DNA from: Flavobacteriaceae bacterium NBU2977
GTDB taxonomy: Bacteria; Bacteroidota; Bacteroidia; Flavobacteriales; Flavobacteriaceae
Direction of reading: 5' to 3'
NCBI GenBank assembly: GCA_019931105.1
Contig: JAIOUW010000005.1
Coordinates: forward strand, 62,001 to 126,000
DNA length: 64,000 nucleotides
In this document: positions 20,366 to 29,625 of the stretch, one piece after another
How positions within the stretch are numbered: the stretch's first letter is position 1
How the letters are laid out: the number at the start of each line of letters is the position of its first letter
Notes under the pieces: model-generated
Databases searched by the model: none
The model's input: the letters and a program-made list of their open reading frames with translations, nothing else
What the model was told of the DNA's origin: nothing
Made by a program: the position numbers and the translations under genes

Positions 20366-21556
20366 ATGAAAAAAGTTGTAATCGGACTTTCAGGAGGAGT
20401 GGATTCAAGTGTTGCCGCCTATCTATTGAAGAATCAAGGATACGAGGTCATCGGCCTTTTTATGAAGAATTGGCATGATGATACCGTCACAATTTCTGAA
20501 GAATGTCCATGGCTTGAGGATAGTAATGATGCGCTCATTGTAGCCGAGAGACTGGGAATTCCGTTTCAGACCATCGATCTGAGCAAGGAGTATAAAGAGC
20601 GCATCGTAGACTATATGTTCAGAGAGTATGAAATGGGCCGAACCCCGAACCCCGATGTTTTGTGTAATCGGGAAATCAAGTTCGATGTCTTTCTCAAGAT
20701 AGCCTTGCAACTGGGAGCCGACTTCGTAGCAACCGGGCATTACTGTCGCAAAGGAGTTTTGAAAAATAATGATGGTTCGGAAACCTATCGACTGTTGGCG
20801 GGTAAAGATAGTAATAAGGACCAGTCGTATTTTTTATGCCAACTATCACAGGAACAATTGGCAAAAACATTGTTCCCTATCGGCGAGTTGACCAAACCGG
20901 AGGTGCGTCAGATTGCCTATGATAATAACTTGGTCACCGCCGATAAAAAAGATTCCCAAGGCTTATGCTTTATTGGTAAAGTGCGCTTGCCCGAGTTTCT
21001 TCAACAAAAATTGAAACCAAGGAAAGGCGTTATTGTAGAAGTTCCTTCCAACGTTGCACAGTATAGTAGGTCAAAACCTTACTTTGATACGAAACTAGAT
21101 GAACTTGCTTTCTTTTCGGAAAAACCGGTTTACAATGTTAACGATGGTAGGGTAGTCGGAGAACATCAAGGAGCCCATTACTTCACGAAAGGTCAACGAA
21201 AGGGACTTGACGTGGGTGGAACCAAAGAACCACTATTCGTCATAGAGACCGATGTTGAAAAGAACATCATCTATACCGGTCAAGGTAAATCACACCCAGG
21301 ATTGTATCGCAAGACGCTTTTTGTTAAAGAGGAAGAAATTCATTGGGTGCGCCCTGATTTAAGATTAAAAATGGACGAAACCCTAAAAGTAGAAGCTCGC
21401 ATTCGATACCGCCAGCCATTGGAGAAAGCGACCCTCTATAAAATCGATAGCGGACTTTATGTCGATTTTGACAACGAGCAGTCCGCCATTACTGAAGGGC
21501 AATTTGTAGCTTGGTACATTGGGCATGAATTATTGGGCTCAGGGGTAATTTCTTGA
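20366..21556 (+). CDS. mnmA: tRNA-specific 2-thiouridylase MnmA
   Basis: Thiolates U34 of tRNA-Lys, -Glu and -Gln at the wobble base, using ATP and a sulfur relay. The PP-loop [13 protein letters not shown] starts at about residue 9. The catalytic nucleophile is in [16 protein letters not shown] and the second reactive cysteine in [11 protein letters not shown]. The C-terminal part carries the [13 protein letters not shown] segment and the beta-barrel tail. The length of 396 residues is normal to slightly long. Start at ATG 20366 gives [15 protein letters not shown]. Confidence 0.96.
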   Translation: MKKVVIGLSGGVDSSVAAYLLKNQGYEVIGLFMKNWHDDTVTISEECPWLEDSNDALIVAERLGIPFQTIDLSKEYKERIVDYMFREYEMGRTPNPDVLCNREIKFDVFLKIALQLGADFVATGHYCRKGVLKNNDGSETYRLLAGKDSNKDQSYFLCQLSQEQLAKTLFPIGELTKPEVRQIAYDNNLVTADKKDSQGLCFIGKVRLPEFLQQKLKPRKGVIVEVPSNVAQYSRSKPYFDTKLDELAFFSEKPVYNVNDGRVVGEHQGAHYFTKGQRKGLDVGGTKEPLFVIETDVEKNIIYTGQGKSHPGLYRKTLFVKEEEIHWVRPDLRLKMDETLKVEARIRYRQPLEKATLYKIDSGLYVDFDNEQSAITEGQFVAWYIGHELLGSGVIS

Positions 21557-21638
21557 TTTTTTATTGTGCTCGTGAGTAGTCTCTAGGGCAAATGAAATTT
21601 TTAAAGCGTCCTAGATTACACTTGAATAGATATTTTTT

Positions 21639-22580
21639 ATGCAAAACAGGATAACCACATTATTTGGAGTAGAATACCCTATAGTTCAAGCCGGAATGAT
21701 CTGGGCAAGTGGTTGGCGCTTGACCTCGGCGGTATCCAACGCCGGGGGGCTGGGTTTGATCGGTGCGGGATCCATGTATCCCGAGGTGCTTCGCGACCAT
21801 ATTCGAAAATGTCAACAGGCGACCGACAGACCGTTTGGAGTTAACGTACCCATGCTCTATCCGGATATCAATGAAATCATGAATGTCATTGTTGAAATGG
21901 GAGTCAAAATCGTTTTCACTTCTGCGGGAAATCCAAAGACCTGGACCTCTTTTCTGCAAGAAAATGGAATTACCGTTGTACATGTGGTCAGTAGCGTTAA
22001 GTTTGCACTAAAAGCGCAGGAAGCTGGCGTCGACGCAATTGTGGCGGAAGGTTTTGAGGCCGGGGGACACAATGGTAGGGATGAGACAACGACCATGGTA
22101 TTGATTCCGGCGGTAAAGGAAAAAATAGAAATACCCTTGATCGCGGCGGGAGGAATAGGAACAGGACGTGCCATGTTGGCGGCTATGGTCTTGGGCGCCG
22201 ATGGGGTACAGGTCGGTAGTCGGTTCGTGGCTAGTCATGAGGCATCGTCTCACGAACTTTTCAAACAGAAAGTTATCGAAGCCAGTGAAGGAGATACCCA
22301 ATTGACCCTTAAAGAATTGGCCCCGGTCCGTTTGATCAAGAACAAGTTTTATCACGATGTACAGAATGCATATGCCAATGGGGCTTCCATACAACAATTG
22401 AAAGAACTACTTGGTAGGGCACGTGCCAAAAAGGGCATGTTCGAGGGCGACCTTGAGGAAGGTGAACTTGAAATCGGACAGGTATCTGCCTTGATCCATG
22501 ACATTAAGCCTGCCGCTCAAATCGTGGAGGATTTGATACACGAATTTACTTTGGCAAAAGAGGGGATTCCAAAATTTTAA
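21639..22580 (+). CDS. Nitronate monooxygenase / NPD-type flavoprotein
   Basis: 313-residue FMN-dependent TIM-barrel enzyme of the nitronate monooxygenase (2-nitropropane dioxygenase) family, which also includes FabK. The FMN-binding motifs are seen in YPIVQAGMIWASGWRLT, GFEAGGHNGRD and PLIAAGGIGTGRAMLAAMVLGADGVQVGSRFVAS. In practice these proteins detoxify nitronates or act as enoyl-ACP reductases; the sequence alone does not decide. It follows mnmA by 82 bp and is convergent with DUF2007. Confidence 0.85.
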   Translation: MQNRITTLFGVEYPIVQAGMIWASGWRLTSAVSNAGGLGLIGAGSMYPEVLRDHIRKCQQATDRPFGVNVPMLYPDINEIMNVIVEMGVKIVFTSAGNPKTWTSFLQENGITVVHVVSSVKFALKAQEAGVDAIVAEGFEAGGHNGRDETTTMVLIPAVKEKIEIPLIAAGGIGTGRAMLAAMVLGADGVQVGSRFVASHEASSHELFKQKVIEASEGDTQLTLKELAPVRLIKNKFYHDVQNAYANGASIQQLKELLGRARAKKGMFEGDLEEGELEIGQVSALIHDIKPAAQIVEDLIHEFTLAKEGIPKF

Positions 22581-22589
22581 CCTTTGAAT

Positions 22590-22814
22590 TTATTCATCCG
22601 ATAGTTTTTCAACTATTGGCACTGCTTTTTCTACCTCATCTTTATGCACAAAAATGTCGACCAGACCTGCAGAGGTGGTAGCAAACCCTGCCAAACGCCC
22701 TGATTCCGCTTCATCTTTTACAATGGCTTCAATACCCATGCCGTGCAGATGGCTAACAATCTGATGTGCTGTAAATGAGTTTCCGGTGAATATTTTTGTA
22801 TAATTTGATTCCAT
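22590..22814 (-). CDS. DUF2007 domain protein
   Basis: 74-residue small protein of the DUF2007 family (putative signal-transducing protein). It has the typical pattern of a short ferredoxin-like fold: YTKIFTGNSFTAHQIVSHL, then GIEAIVKDEAESG and VDIFVHKDEVEKAVPIV. It begins 9 nt after the M28 peptidase stop, so it is probably transcribed with it. Function unknown. Confidence 0.83.
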   Translation of the reverse strand: MESNYTKIFTGNSFTAHQIVSHLHGMGIEAIVKDEAESGRLAGFATTSAGLVDIFVHKDEVEKAVPIVEKLSDE

Positions 22815-22823
22815 ATTAATGTA

Positions 22824-25022
22824 TCAACGCATGGTATTTATTTTATCGAGATGTTTTTTAAACTCCCCTAACGTACCTGCGACCTTTGAAATTTGTTCCT
22901 GCGCCTCTTGCCAATTCTTCTGTTCTATAGCTTCGCGCACGCCCGGCAAGGTCTTGACGCCATAACCTGTATAAAATCCAGGGGCATAGATTTGGTGTTT
23001 GTACCACGAGCGTCTCGGCAGTCCGGTCTCGGAAGTCAGTTTGTGTTCGGCCATCATCAATTTTTTATTGAGGTCGTTTCGTTTTTGAACGGATAATTTT
23101 GAGATATCCGTTTTAGAAAACTCCGAGATACTTGAATTCAGTTCGGCCATGATATTTTGCAGAGCACTGAAATCCAAGTAGGGGACGGCATCTTTTTTTT
23201 CTGGTTTTTTAAAGGGCTTCGTAGGATCTGCCGCCAGTTCGAAAAGGTTTTTATCGACCATCGAATTGTGCTTTTCAACATCTGACCGCATTGATTCGGT
23301 GTTTTTCATGATTTCGTCCAAGTAACCCGAAACGGTTGAATGCCACTGTTCGAACTCAAAGGGCAAGACATCGGCATTGGCCAAACGTAACGTTATTCTT
23401 CCGGCCGTATTTGCCAAGGCCACCCCGTAGGCAAATCCGGGGTCTTTAAATCTTTTATAATGTGGATACGTATCGTAGATCGTGTGGTATTCGCCCCCGC
23501 TATTTTCACCTCCAAACCCCAAATTTAGTGCGGCGATACCGGCATGTTGTATAAATGGGGTATAATCGGATCCTGAGCCGAGCGCATAGAGTTCGAATTT
23601 GTCGTTGCCCCCTCTTACTTGGTCTAGCGCCATTCTTCTTTCTCGAATAGAAACGCTACGTTGGGGATCCGCAACGGCGTTTGCCACCTCACCGACCATT
23701 TTTTGAAGGGAATGTGACCCTCCTGCACCTAAGAATCCTCGGCCGTTGCCATCGGTATTGATATAGGCCACCAACTTTTGTTGTAATTCCGCTTTATGGT
23801 CTTCTACCCATTCTGTAGAACCTATAAGTCCGGGTTCTTCGGCATCCCATGCTGCATAAACCAAAGTCCTTTTTGGTTTTTGTCCTTTCTTGGCCAATTC
23901 GCCTATGGCCCGTGCTTCTTCCATCAACGCGACCATTCCGCTTACAGGGTCGTTCGCGCCATGGACCCATGCATCATGATGGTTGCCACGCATGATCCAT
24001 TGATCAGGATAGTCGGTTCCCTTCATTATTGCGATAACATTATGGGCGGGCTTCAATTGCCAGTCAAATTCAAGTTTCAAATGTACTTTAGCCGGTCCGG
24101 GACCCACATGATAGGTTATGGGCAGCCCTCCCTTCCAAGAATTGGGAGCTACGGGACCCTCCAAAGCGGCCAATAATGGTTGGGCATCTTCATAGGAAAT
24201 GGGGAGCACAGGTATCTTGGTAATCGTGGGTGCATCTTTGCGATCCAAACGTTGTGCATCTTCGGTCGCCGCATAACCGGGAGTCAAAACGTCTCCGGGG
24301 TACGTAGGCATATCCATTACCGAACCTCTTTGTACCCCAGTCTTGTTCTTAAAGGCACCTTTGGGATAAACATCTCCGCGAACATACCCATCATCTTGCG
24401 GGTCGGAATAGATAATGCAGCCTATCGCCCCTTTTTCCGCTGCCAGTTTTGGCTTGATGCCCCGCCATGAACCTTGATATTTGGCGATGACGATTTTTCC
24501 CTTGACGTCGATACCCAATTTTTCCAACTCTTCATAATCCTTTGGAATGCCATAGTTGACAAAGACCAATTCGGCCTCGACATCGCCATCGGTAGAGAAG
24601 GCATTATAGCTGGGCAATAGTGCATCGCCCTGTGCCGTGAACTCATCTCCCTCTACGGGAACAGCGGTCAGTTTGGCTTTGTATTCCGTAGGGCCGGTCA
24701 TTTCCAAAACCCTGATTTTGGGATACGGGAACAATACATGATAGGTTTCAATCTTTGTTTCATACCCCCATGACTTGAACTGTTTTTCAATCCATTTTGC
24801 ATTCTTTTCTCCATATTCGGTGCCGACCCAATGAGGTTCGGCAGACATCAACTGCATCCATTGGTCCAAATTATCCGCCGACAACTTGGCCTCAAAGGCT
24901 TTTTCAAGAGTCAACTGTTTTTTTGCATTTTCGGTAACAAAACCCGTTATCGCTTCTTGAGCGACCGTGAAGGTCATACTTAGTGAAAAGGTAAAAAGCG
25001 TTATAAAGAAATAGCGTATCAT
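22824..25022 (-). CDS. Secreted M28 metallopeptidase (glutamate carboxypeptidase II-like)
   Basis: 732-residue exported exopeptidase. After a signal peptide (ends near TVAQ) comes an M28/PA/M28 arrangement: the protease-associated domain spans about 120-285, and the dinuclear zinc site is seen in RGNHHDAWVHGANDPVSG (His, Asp), AAWDAEEPGLIGSTEW (Glu-Glu), INTDGNGRG (Asp) and SGGEYHTIYDT (His). The last 170 residues match the transferrin-receptor-like dimerisation domain. Together these point to a folate hydrolase/NAALADase-type carboxypeptidase that cleaves C-terminal acidic residues, though the substrate is not certain. Confidence 0.92.
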   Translation of the reverse strand: MIRYFFITLFTFSLSMTFTVAQEAITGFVTENAKKQLTLEKAFEAKLSADNLDQWMQLMSAEPHWVGTEYGEKNAKWIEKQFKSWGYETKIETYHVLFPYPKIRVLEMTGPTEYKAKLTAVPVEGDEFTAQGDALLPSYNAFSTDGDVEAELVFVNYGIPKDYEELEKLGIDVKGKIVIAKYQGSWRGIKPKLAAEKGAIGCIIYSDPQDDGYVRGDVYPKGAFKNKTGVQRGSVMDMPTYPGDVLTPGYAATEDAQRLDRKDAPTITKIPVLPISYEDAQPLLAALEGPVAPNSWKGGLPITYHVGPGPAKVHLKLEFDWQLKPAHNVIAIMKGTDYPDQWIMRGNHHDAWVHGANDPVSGMVALMEEARAIGELAKKGQKPKRTLVYAAWDAEEPGLIGSTEWVEDHKAELQQKLVAYINTDGNGRGFLGAGGSHSLQKMVGEVANAVADPQRSVSIRERRMALDQVRGGNDKFELYALGSGSDYTPFIQHAGIAALNLGFGGENSGGEYHTIYDTYPHYKRFKDPGFAYGVALANTAGRITLRLANADVLPFEFEQWHSTVSGYLDEIMKNTESMRSDVEKHNSMVDKNLFELAADPTKPFKKPEKKDAVPYLDFSALQNIMAELNSSISEFSKTDISKLSVQKRNDLNKKLMMAEHKLTSETGLPRRSWYKHQIYAPGFYTGYGVKTLPGVREAIEQKNWQEAQEQISKVAGTLGEFKKHLDKINTMR

Positions 25023-25098
25023 TATTATATCTTTTATGACTTTGGGAAGATAATGATTTTTCGCAATTCGTAACCGCTAAACCATTTTCTTGGGCAAT

Positions 25099-25812
25099 TT
25101 AGATACTACCATTGTTCTCGCGTAAAGCTTCTTCATGTTCACGCTTGATATAATCTTGAATCGAAAACTTACGGTCTTCAAAATGGTCCGGAAGGATTTT
25201 AAAGTGCTGGATACGGTCGATACGAAAAGCGCGATAGTCGTTTCTTAAATAGCACCACGCGATTAAGATCCATTTGTTTTCGGTAGAGAAGATAAAATAA
25301 GGCTCAATTTTTCGGAAGGATATATTCGGGTCATCGGCCTTGCGGTAGTTGATTTCAACATAGTTGAAATTGGTTATCGCCAATTGTATTTCTGATAGGG
25401 CATTGCTCGAGATATTTTGCTTGCGCGTATCAAAAACGTACATCTTGTTGTTGAGCAATTCGCTTTTCTCCAAAACGGAAGAACGAAATACCGATTTGAT
25501 CTTGGTCAACGCTTCGCCGAAATCTTTTACGAAAGACGAATCGTTCGATTGATTGACCAAATGTTCGGCGGTTATCAAGGCATTGGCCTGCTTTTCGGTA
25601 AATTGAACGGGAGCTACCGTATAACCATCCATCAAAGTGTAGCCGCGGCCCTCAAGGGTAATTACCGGTACTCCCGCCTCGATAAGCTTTTGCATGTCGC
25701 GATATACGGTGCGTACACTCACATCGAATCTATTGGAAAGCTCCGTGGCCGTCAAAACCCTACGGGATTTCAACAGTGTCAAAATCGATATGAGTCTTGC
25801 AAGCTGTGACAT
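25099..25812 (-). CDS. YafY-type transcriptional regulator (HTH-11 plus WYL)
   Basis: 237 residues. The N-terminal winged helix (about 1-60, with LTATELSNRFDVSVRTVYRDM) binds DNA. The WYL domain (about 130-220, with SENKWILIAWCYLRNDYRAFRIDRI) is thought to sense nucleic-acid or nucleotide ligands. It lies 57 bp downstream of the VOC gene on the same strand, so it may control that gene or sit in its transcript. Target unknown. Confidence 0.9.
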   Translation of the reverse strand: MSQLARLISILTLLKSRRVLTATELSNRFDVSVRTVYRDMQKLIEAGVPVITLEGRGYTLMDGYTVAPVQFTEKQANALITAEHLVNQSNDSSFVKDFGEALTKIKSVFRSSVLEKSELLNNKMYVFDTRKQNISSNALSEIQLAITNFNYVEINYRKADDPNISFRKIEPYFIFSTENKWILIAWCYLRNDYRAFRIDRIQHFKILPDHFEDRKFSIQDYIKREHEEALRENNGSI

Positions 25813-25869
25813 AGGATTAAAGGTAGCGAACCTTGTGGGAATCCGCTACCTTATCTTGGGCAATGATTT

Positions 25870-26241
25870 TTAGTTCCAGGAATGAAGGGCAATTTTGTTG
25901 CCCTCTGTATCAATAAATTGGGCTATAAACCCATTTTCGCCGATATCGGTCTTAGGCATTACCACTTTGCCGCCAGCGGCCTCTACACGAGACAAAGGTT
26001 CGCTTAGGTCATTGCCCCCGTTCAGATAAATGGTGACACCATTGGCGGAAGGTTCATAACCTTCCATTTCGACAAGACCCCCGCCGACGCTATTATTGTC
26101 TTCATCATAGGGAAACATGCCATATTTACCTTCGGGCATGTGCGCGTCTTTAATTTCAATACCTAAAACGGAATTGTAAAAGCCTTTTGCCTTTTCGTAG
26201 TTTTTTGCCGGAATCTCGAACCAGTTGATTGCATTTGACAT
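25870..26241 (-). CDS. VOC (glyoxalase/bleomycin resistance) superfamily protein
   Basis: 123-residue protein with two beta-alpha-beta-beta-beta modules. NWFEIPAKNYEKAKGFYNSVLGIEI is the first module and GGKVVMPKTDIGENGFIAQFIDTEGNKIALHS the second. This form (AINWFEIP) is common near YafY regulators. Metal ligands cannot be assigned with certainty. Confidence 0.88.
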   Translation of the reverse strand: MSNAINWFEIPAKNYEKAKGFYNSVLGIEIKDAHMPEGKYGMFPYDEDNNSVGGGLVEMEGYEPSANGVTIYLNGGNDLSEPLSRVEAAGGKVVMPKTDIGENGFIAQFIDTEGNKIALHSWN

Positions 26242-26319
26242 CTTTTTGTAGTTTTAAAGGTTAAACATGCCACAAAGTTATGGGTCGAAATGTCAGATGA
26301 TGTCAGGGGTTATTTTTAT

Positions 26320-26616
26320 TTAGCTTATAGGACTAAGTTGATGGATGGTTACTTCAAGAATCATATTTTCGGTAGCTTTTCTATGTGCGGCGATATGGGC
26401 ACTCTCATTATGGTCAAGCCAATGCTGTCTTGTTTTCCAGTTTTCATAAAAGAAAAATCGATCAGGGTTTTCAATGTCTTGGTGAAGGTCGTAGTTCATA
26501 CAGCCAGGTTCGGCCAAGGTCGGCGGAATCAGGTTTAACAATGATTGCTTTACGGGTTCCCTTTTTCCCGGCTTGGCGACAATACTTGCCGTAATGGTCA
26601 GTTGTCGATCGTTCAT
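26320..26616 (-). CDS. Putative quinol monooxygenase (ABM domain)
   Basis: 98-residue antibiotic biosynthesis monooxygenase-domain protein similar to YgiN: LTITASIVAKPGKREPVKQSL, then PGCMNYDLHQDIENPDRFFFYENW and DHNESAHIAAH. These small ferredoxin-like dimers act on quinols or need no cofactor at all. Its ATG directly abuts the TAA of the DUF1080 gene (TAAATG), a sign of translational coupling. Confidence 0.87.
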   Translation of the reverse strand: MNDRQLTITASIVAKPGKREPVKQSLLNLIPPTLAEPGCMNYDLHQDIENPDRFFFYENWKTRQHWLDHNESAHIAAHRKATENMILEVTIHQLSPIS

Positions 26617-27645
26617 TTAATTCAGGATCGGGGTCAATATAATATTACGGTAAGCTACATTGCCATGATCGCCCTGAAGATAGATCGGTCCTGGCGCAAA
26701 AACATCCGAACTGATGGCTCCTCCCGTGGGGCCTTCGACCGGCTGGTTGTCTATAATTTTCTTTCCATTAAAAATGACCGAGATATGGCGCTTGCATAGG
26801 GTGATATCTAAAGACTGCCATTCGCCCGCCGGTTTTTCTGCCGCCTCGCTTGGTGTGATTCTGCTGTAAACAGCGCCCATATTGTGCGGATCCAGGTCTT
26901 TGCCATAGGAATCTACAACCTGTATTTCATATAGCCCACGAAGATAAACGCCACTATTGTTTCCCTCGGGTACGTTTACTTCCAGTTTTAAGTTGAAATC
27001 TTCAAATTCTTGTTCGGTCCGTAAATTACCGTAACTCACATGATGGCCATCTTCTGGTTGTACAGGGTCATTGATCAATTGACCATCTTTAACTTTAAAA
27101 CCATTTTTCTTTTCAGGGTTTATGATGCGCCATCCCGTCAAATCTTTTCCATTGAATAGTTGGATTTCCTTGCCATATTTAACCTCATTGAGATTTGGTG
27201 CGCTGCCGACCGGGGCCAAACGTTTGCCCATGATACTTTGCTTGTTCTCACCATTGCCATCCCAATTGGGAGCTACCATCGTACCCGTGATTTCATCACC
27301 CATACGGGTAATTCGGAGGGTATAGGTAATGGTATGCACACGATTATCGCCATTATCATTTTTCTTTTTCGTTACGTCTTGTGTTCGTGTGACGACAATG
27401 TTGTTCTCGTCCACCTCATAAATATGTGAAACGGGGAGTACGCTACCACCGATCCACAAAAGTTCGGCATCCAAAAAACCTTCTTCATTATGCACTTTGA
27501 GCCAACCGATGCCCCCTCCTTCAACATCAAATGTCCAGGTGCCCAAAAATCCGTTCTCCACTTCGAGCGGCTCTAGACAATCCGCTGATAAAGTGGTGCA
27601 TATAGTGAATAAAATTGCCGAAAAGACAATGGATAGCTTTTTCAT
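26617..27645 (-). CDS. DUF1080 (3-keto-disaccharide hydrolase) exported protein
   Basis: 342 residues with a signal peptide (ends near LSADC). The C-terminal domain (about 165-340) has the DUF1080 signature IQLFNGKDLTGWRI, then NNSGVYLRGLYEIQVVDSYG and GEWQSLDITLCKRHISVIFNGK, a concanavalin-like fold that in characterised Bacteroides members cleaves 3-keto-glycosides. The N-terminal part (about 30-150) is a second beta-rich domain of the lipocalin-like type that often precedes it. The upstream partner oxidoreductase is not in the window. Confidence 0.85.
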   Translation of the reverse strand: MKKLSIVFSAILFTICTTLSADCLEPLEVENGFLGTWTFDVEGGGIGWLKVHNEEGFLDAELLWIGGSVLPVSHIYEVDENNIVVTRTQDVTKKKNDNGDNRVHTITYTLRITRMGDEITGTMVAPNWDGNGENKQSIMGKRLAPVGSAPNLNEVKYGKEIQLFNGKDLTGWRIINPEKKNGFKVKDGQLINDPVQPEDGHHVSYGNLRTEQEFEDFNLKLEVNVPEGNNSGVYLRGLYEIQVVDSYGKDLDPHNMGAVYSRITPSEAAEKPAGEWQSLDITLCKRHISVIFNGKKIIDNQPVEGPTGGAISSDVFAPGPIYLQGDHGNVAYRNIILTPILN

Positions 27646-27854
27646 CTGTTCTTATTTTAATTGTTTTTTAATGGTCAGATGTAATGCCCTAAAAACATAT
27701 CGGTTGTGTTGATAAATCCGTTAAAGGGCATTTCATGATTATAAATTAATTGGACCCGTTAGAAAATAGGTGTTAAAGACTGTAACAATTTAAGATTTTA
27801 TTTCAAGAATATGAGGATGTCTTATAAGATAATGTTGCCCGTCATTTTATTTTT

Positions 27855-29543
27855 CTAGTAGCCTACTGCCCCACTATCGGGCTGTGATGAATCAGAGGCA
27901 CCGGTAAGCAGTCTTTTTTCAGGATCAAAGGTAATACCCATGAGCGCACCCATATTGTTACGCGTGCCCAAGGTATGGCCCATGTTTTCAAGTATGCGCC
28001 TAGTATCTGGAGACATTAGGTCTTTCTCATAAATAATTTGATCCGGTAACCATTGGTGATGAATTTTCAAGGCTTCGATGGCCTTATCTATCCGCATATT
28101 AAATTCGAGTACATTCAAGACCGTTTGAAAAACCGTATTGATAATGGTACGTCCACCGGGACTTCCAATGACCAAAAAAGGTTTGCCGTTCTTGCCGACA
28201 ATGGTGGGTGTCATACTCGATAGCATTCGCTTTTCAGGAGCAATTAGATTGGGCATTGTGCCAATCTGTCCGTTATTTTTGGTAATTCCCGGTTGTGGAT
28301 TGAAGTCTCCCATCTCATTATTGAAAATAAATCCGAGTTGAGGGGAGCCCATTTGCGAGCCATAGCTGTATTCGAGCGTATAGGTGAGCGAAACGGCATT
28401 GCCGAATGCATCCATCGTCGATAAATGTGTGGTGCTTTCACCATCATAGATCTGCCCGAATTTTGTTGAATCGCTTACCGATGCGCGATGCATGTCAATT
28501 TCGTTAAAACGTTTTTGAGCAAAGCTTTTTGAAGTCAACTTTTTGATCGGGATATCCGGATTAAAATCGGGGTCGCCCAAATGTTCGGCCCGATCGGCAA
28601 AGGCCCGCCGCATGGCCTCGGCCACAAGATGCAAATGGGCGGCAGAATTGAATTCGATAGTCTTGAAATCGGCCAATTCCATCAGGTTCATCATTTCGAC
28701 CAGCGCAACGCCCCCGGAACTTGGAGGTGGCATCGAATAAATGTCATAACCCTTATAACTTCCCTTTATCGGGCTGCGCTCGATGGCCTCGTATTTTCTC
28801 AGATCTTTTTTGGTAATGAGGCCCCCGTTCTCTTTCATCCATGAAGCAATATTTTTGGCCGTTTCCCCTTTGTAGAATCCGTCATGGCCATTATCCCGGA
28901 TCAGACTTAAAGTTTTTGCCAAAGCAGGTTGTTTCCACCATTCTCCGGGTTCGGGTATTTTCTCGTTCTCGTTCAGAAAATAACCCTTCATAAATGGATT
29001 TCTGTTCTCTTCGGAAGTAAAATATTCCGCCGCCCCATAAAGTGACCAATTGAAAGGAAATCCGTTTTTTGCCTGTTCGACGGCCGGTTGTACCACTTCG
29101 GCCCAGGGAAGTTTGCCATATTTACGATGTGCCAAATAGAGGCCCGCAACGGTCCCGGGCACACCGATGGCCTTGGCCGACATGTGGTTACTATTATCAA
29201 CGACATTTCCGGTTTCGTCCAAATACATATCGTTCGAGGCTTTCAAAGGTGCTTTTTCACGAAAATCGATGGTCGTGACCTTTCCGTTGTTGTCCATAAA
29301 CACAATGAAACCGCCACCTCCGATATTTCCGGCCGCGGGGTGTGTGACCGCCAACGAAAAAGCCGTAGCTACCGCGGCGTCGATGGCATTGCCTCCTTTT
29401 TTTAAAATATCGACCCCGACCTGCGATGATGTTTTGTCGGAAGAGACCACCATACCGTTCTTGGCATAGGTTTGGCAATGGATTTGTAATGTTGCTGCAA
29501 TGAACAGAAGAAGTGAAAGGAAAAGAAAATTTGATTTCTTCAT
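27855..29543 (-). CDS. ggt: Gamma-glutamyltransferase
   Basis: 562-residue exported N-terminal nucleophile hydrolase that splits glutathione and gamma-glutamyl peptides. After the signal peptide (ends near IHCQ), the large subunit holds AVATAFSLAVTHPAAGNIGGGGF. The autocatalytic cleavage and nucleophile threonine lie in ESTTHLSTMDAFGNAVS, and the oxyanion/GSPGG loop in VIGSPGGRTIIN. The usual length is 560-580. It is monocistronic and transcribed toward the DUF1080 gene. Confidence 0.94.
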   Translation of the reverse strand: MKKSNFLFLSLLLFIAATLQIHCQTYAKNGMVVSSDKTSSQVGVDILKKGGNAIDAAVATAFSLAVTHPAAGNIGGGGFIVFMDNNGKVTTIDFREKAPLKASNDMYLDETGNVVDNSNHMSAKAIGVPGTVAGLYLAHRKYGKLPWAEVVQPAVEQAKNGFPFNWSLYGAAEYFTSEENRNPFMKGYFLNENEKIPEPGEWWKQPALAKTLSLIRDNGHDGFYKGETAKNIASWMKENGGLITKKDLRKYEAIERSPIKGSYKGYDIYSMPPPSSGGVALVEMMNLMELADFKTIEFNSAAHLHLVAEAMRRAFADRAEHLGDPDFNPDIPIKKLTSKSFAQKRFNEIDMHRASVSDSTKFGQIYDGESTTHLSTMDAFGNAVSLTYTLEYSYGSQMGSPQLGFIFNNEMGDFNPQPGITKNNGQIGTMPNLIAPEKRMLSSMTPTIVGKNGKPFLVIGSPGGRTIINTVFQTVLNVLEFNMRIDKAIEALKIHHQWLPDQIIYEKDLMSPDTRRILENMGHTLGTRNNMGALMGITFDPEKRLLTGASDSSQPDSGAVGY

Positions 29544-29625
29544 TGTTGATGAGTGCTTGGCGTTTGACGGCCTTGAAGATAAGAATTAATATTAGACCGA
29601 TTTTTGGGCCTAAACGCGAAATCGA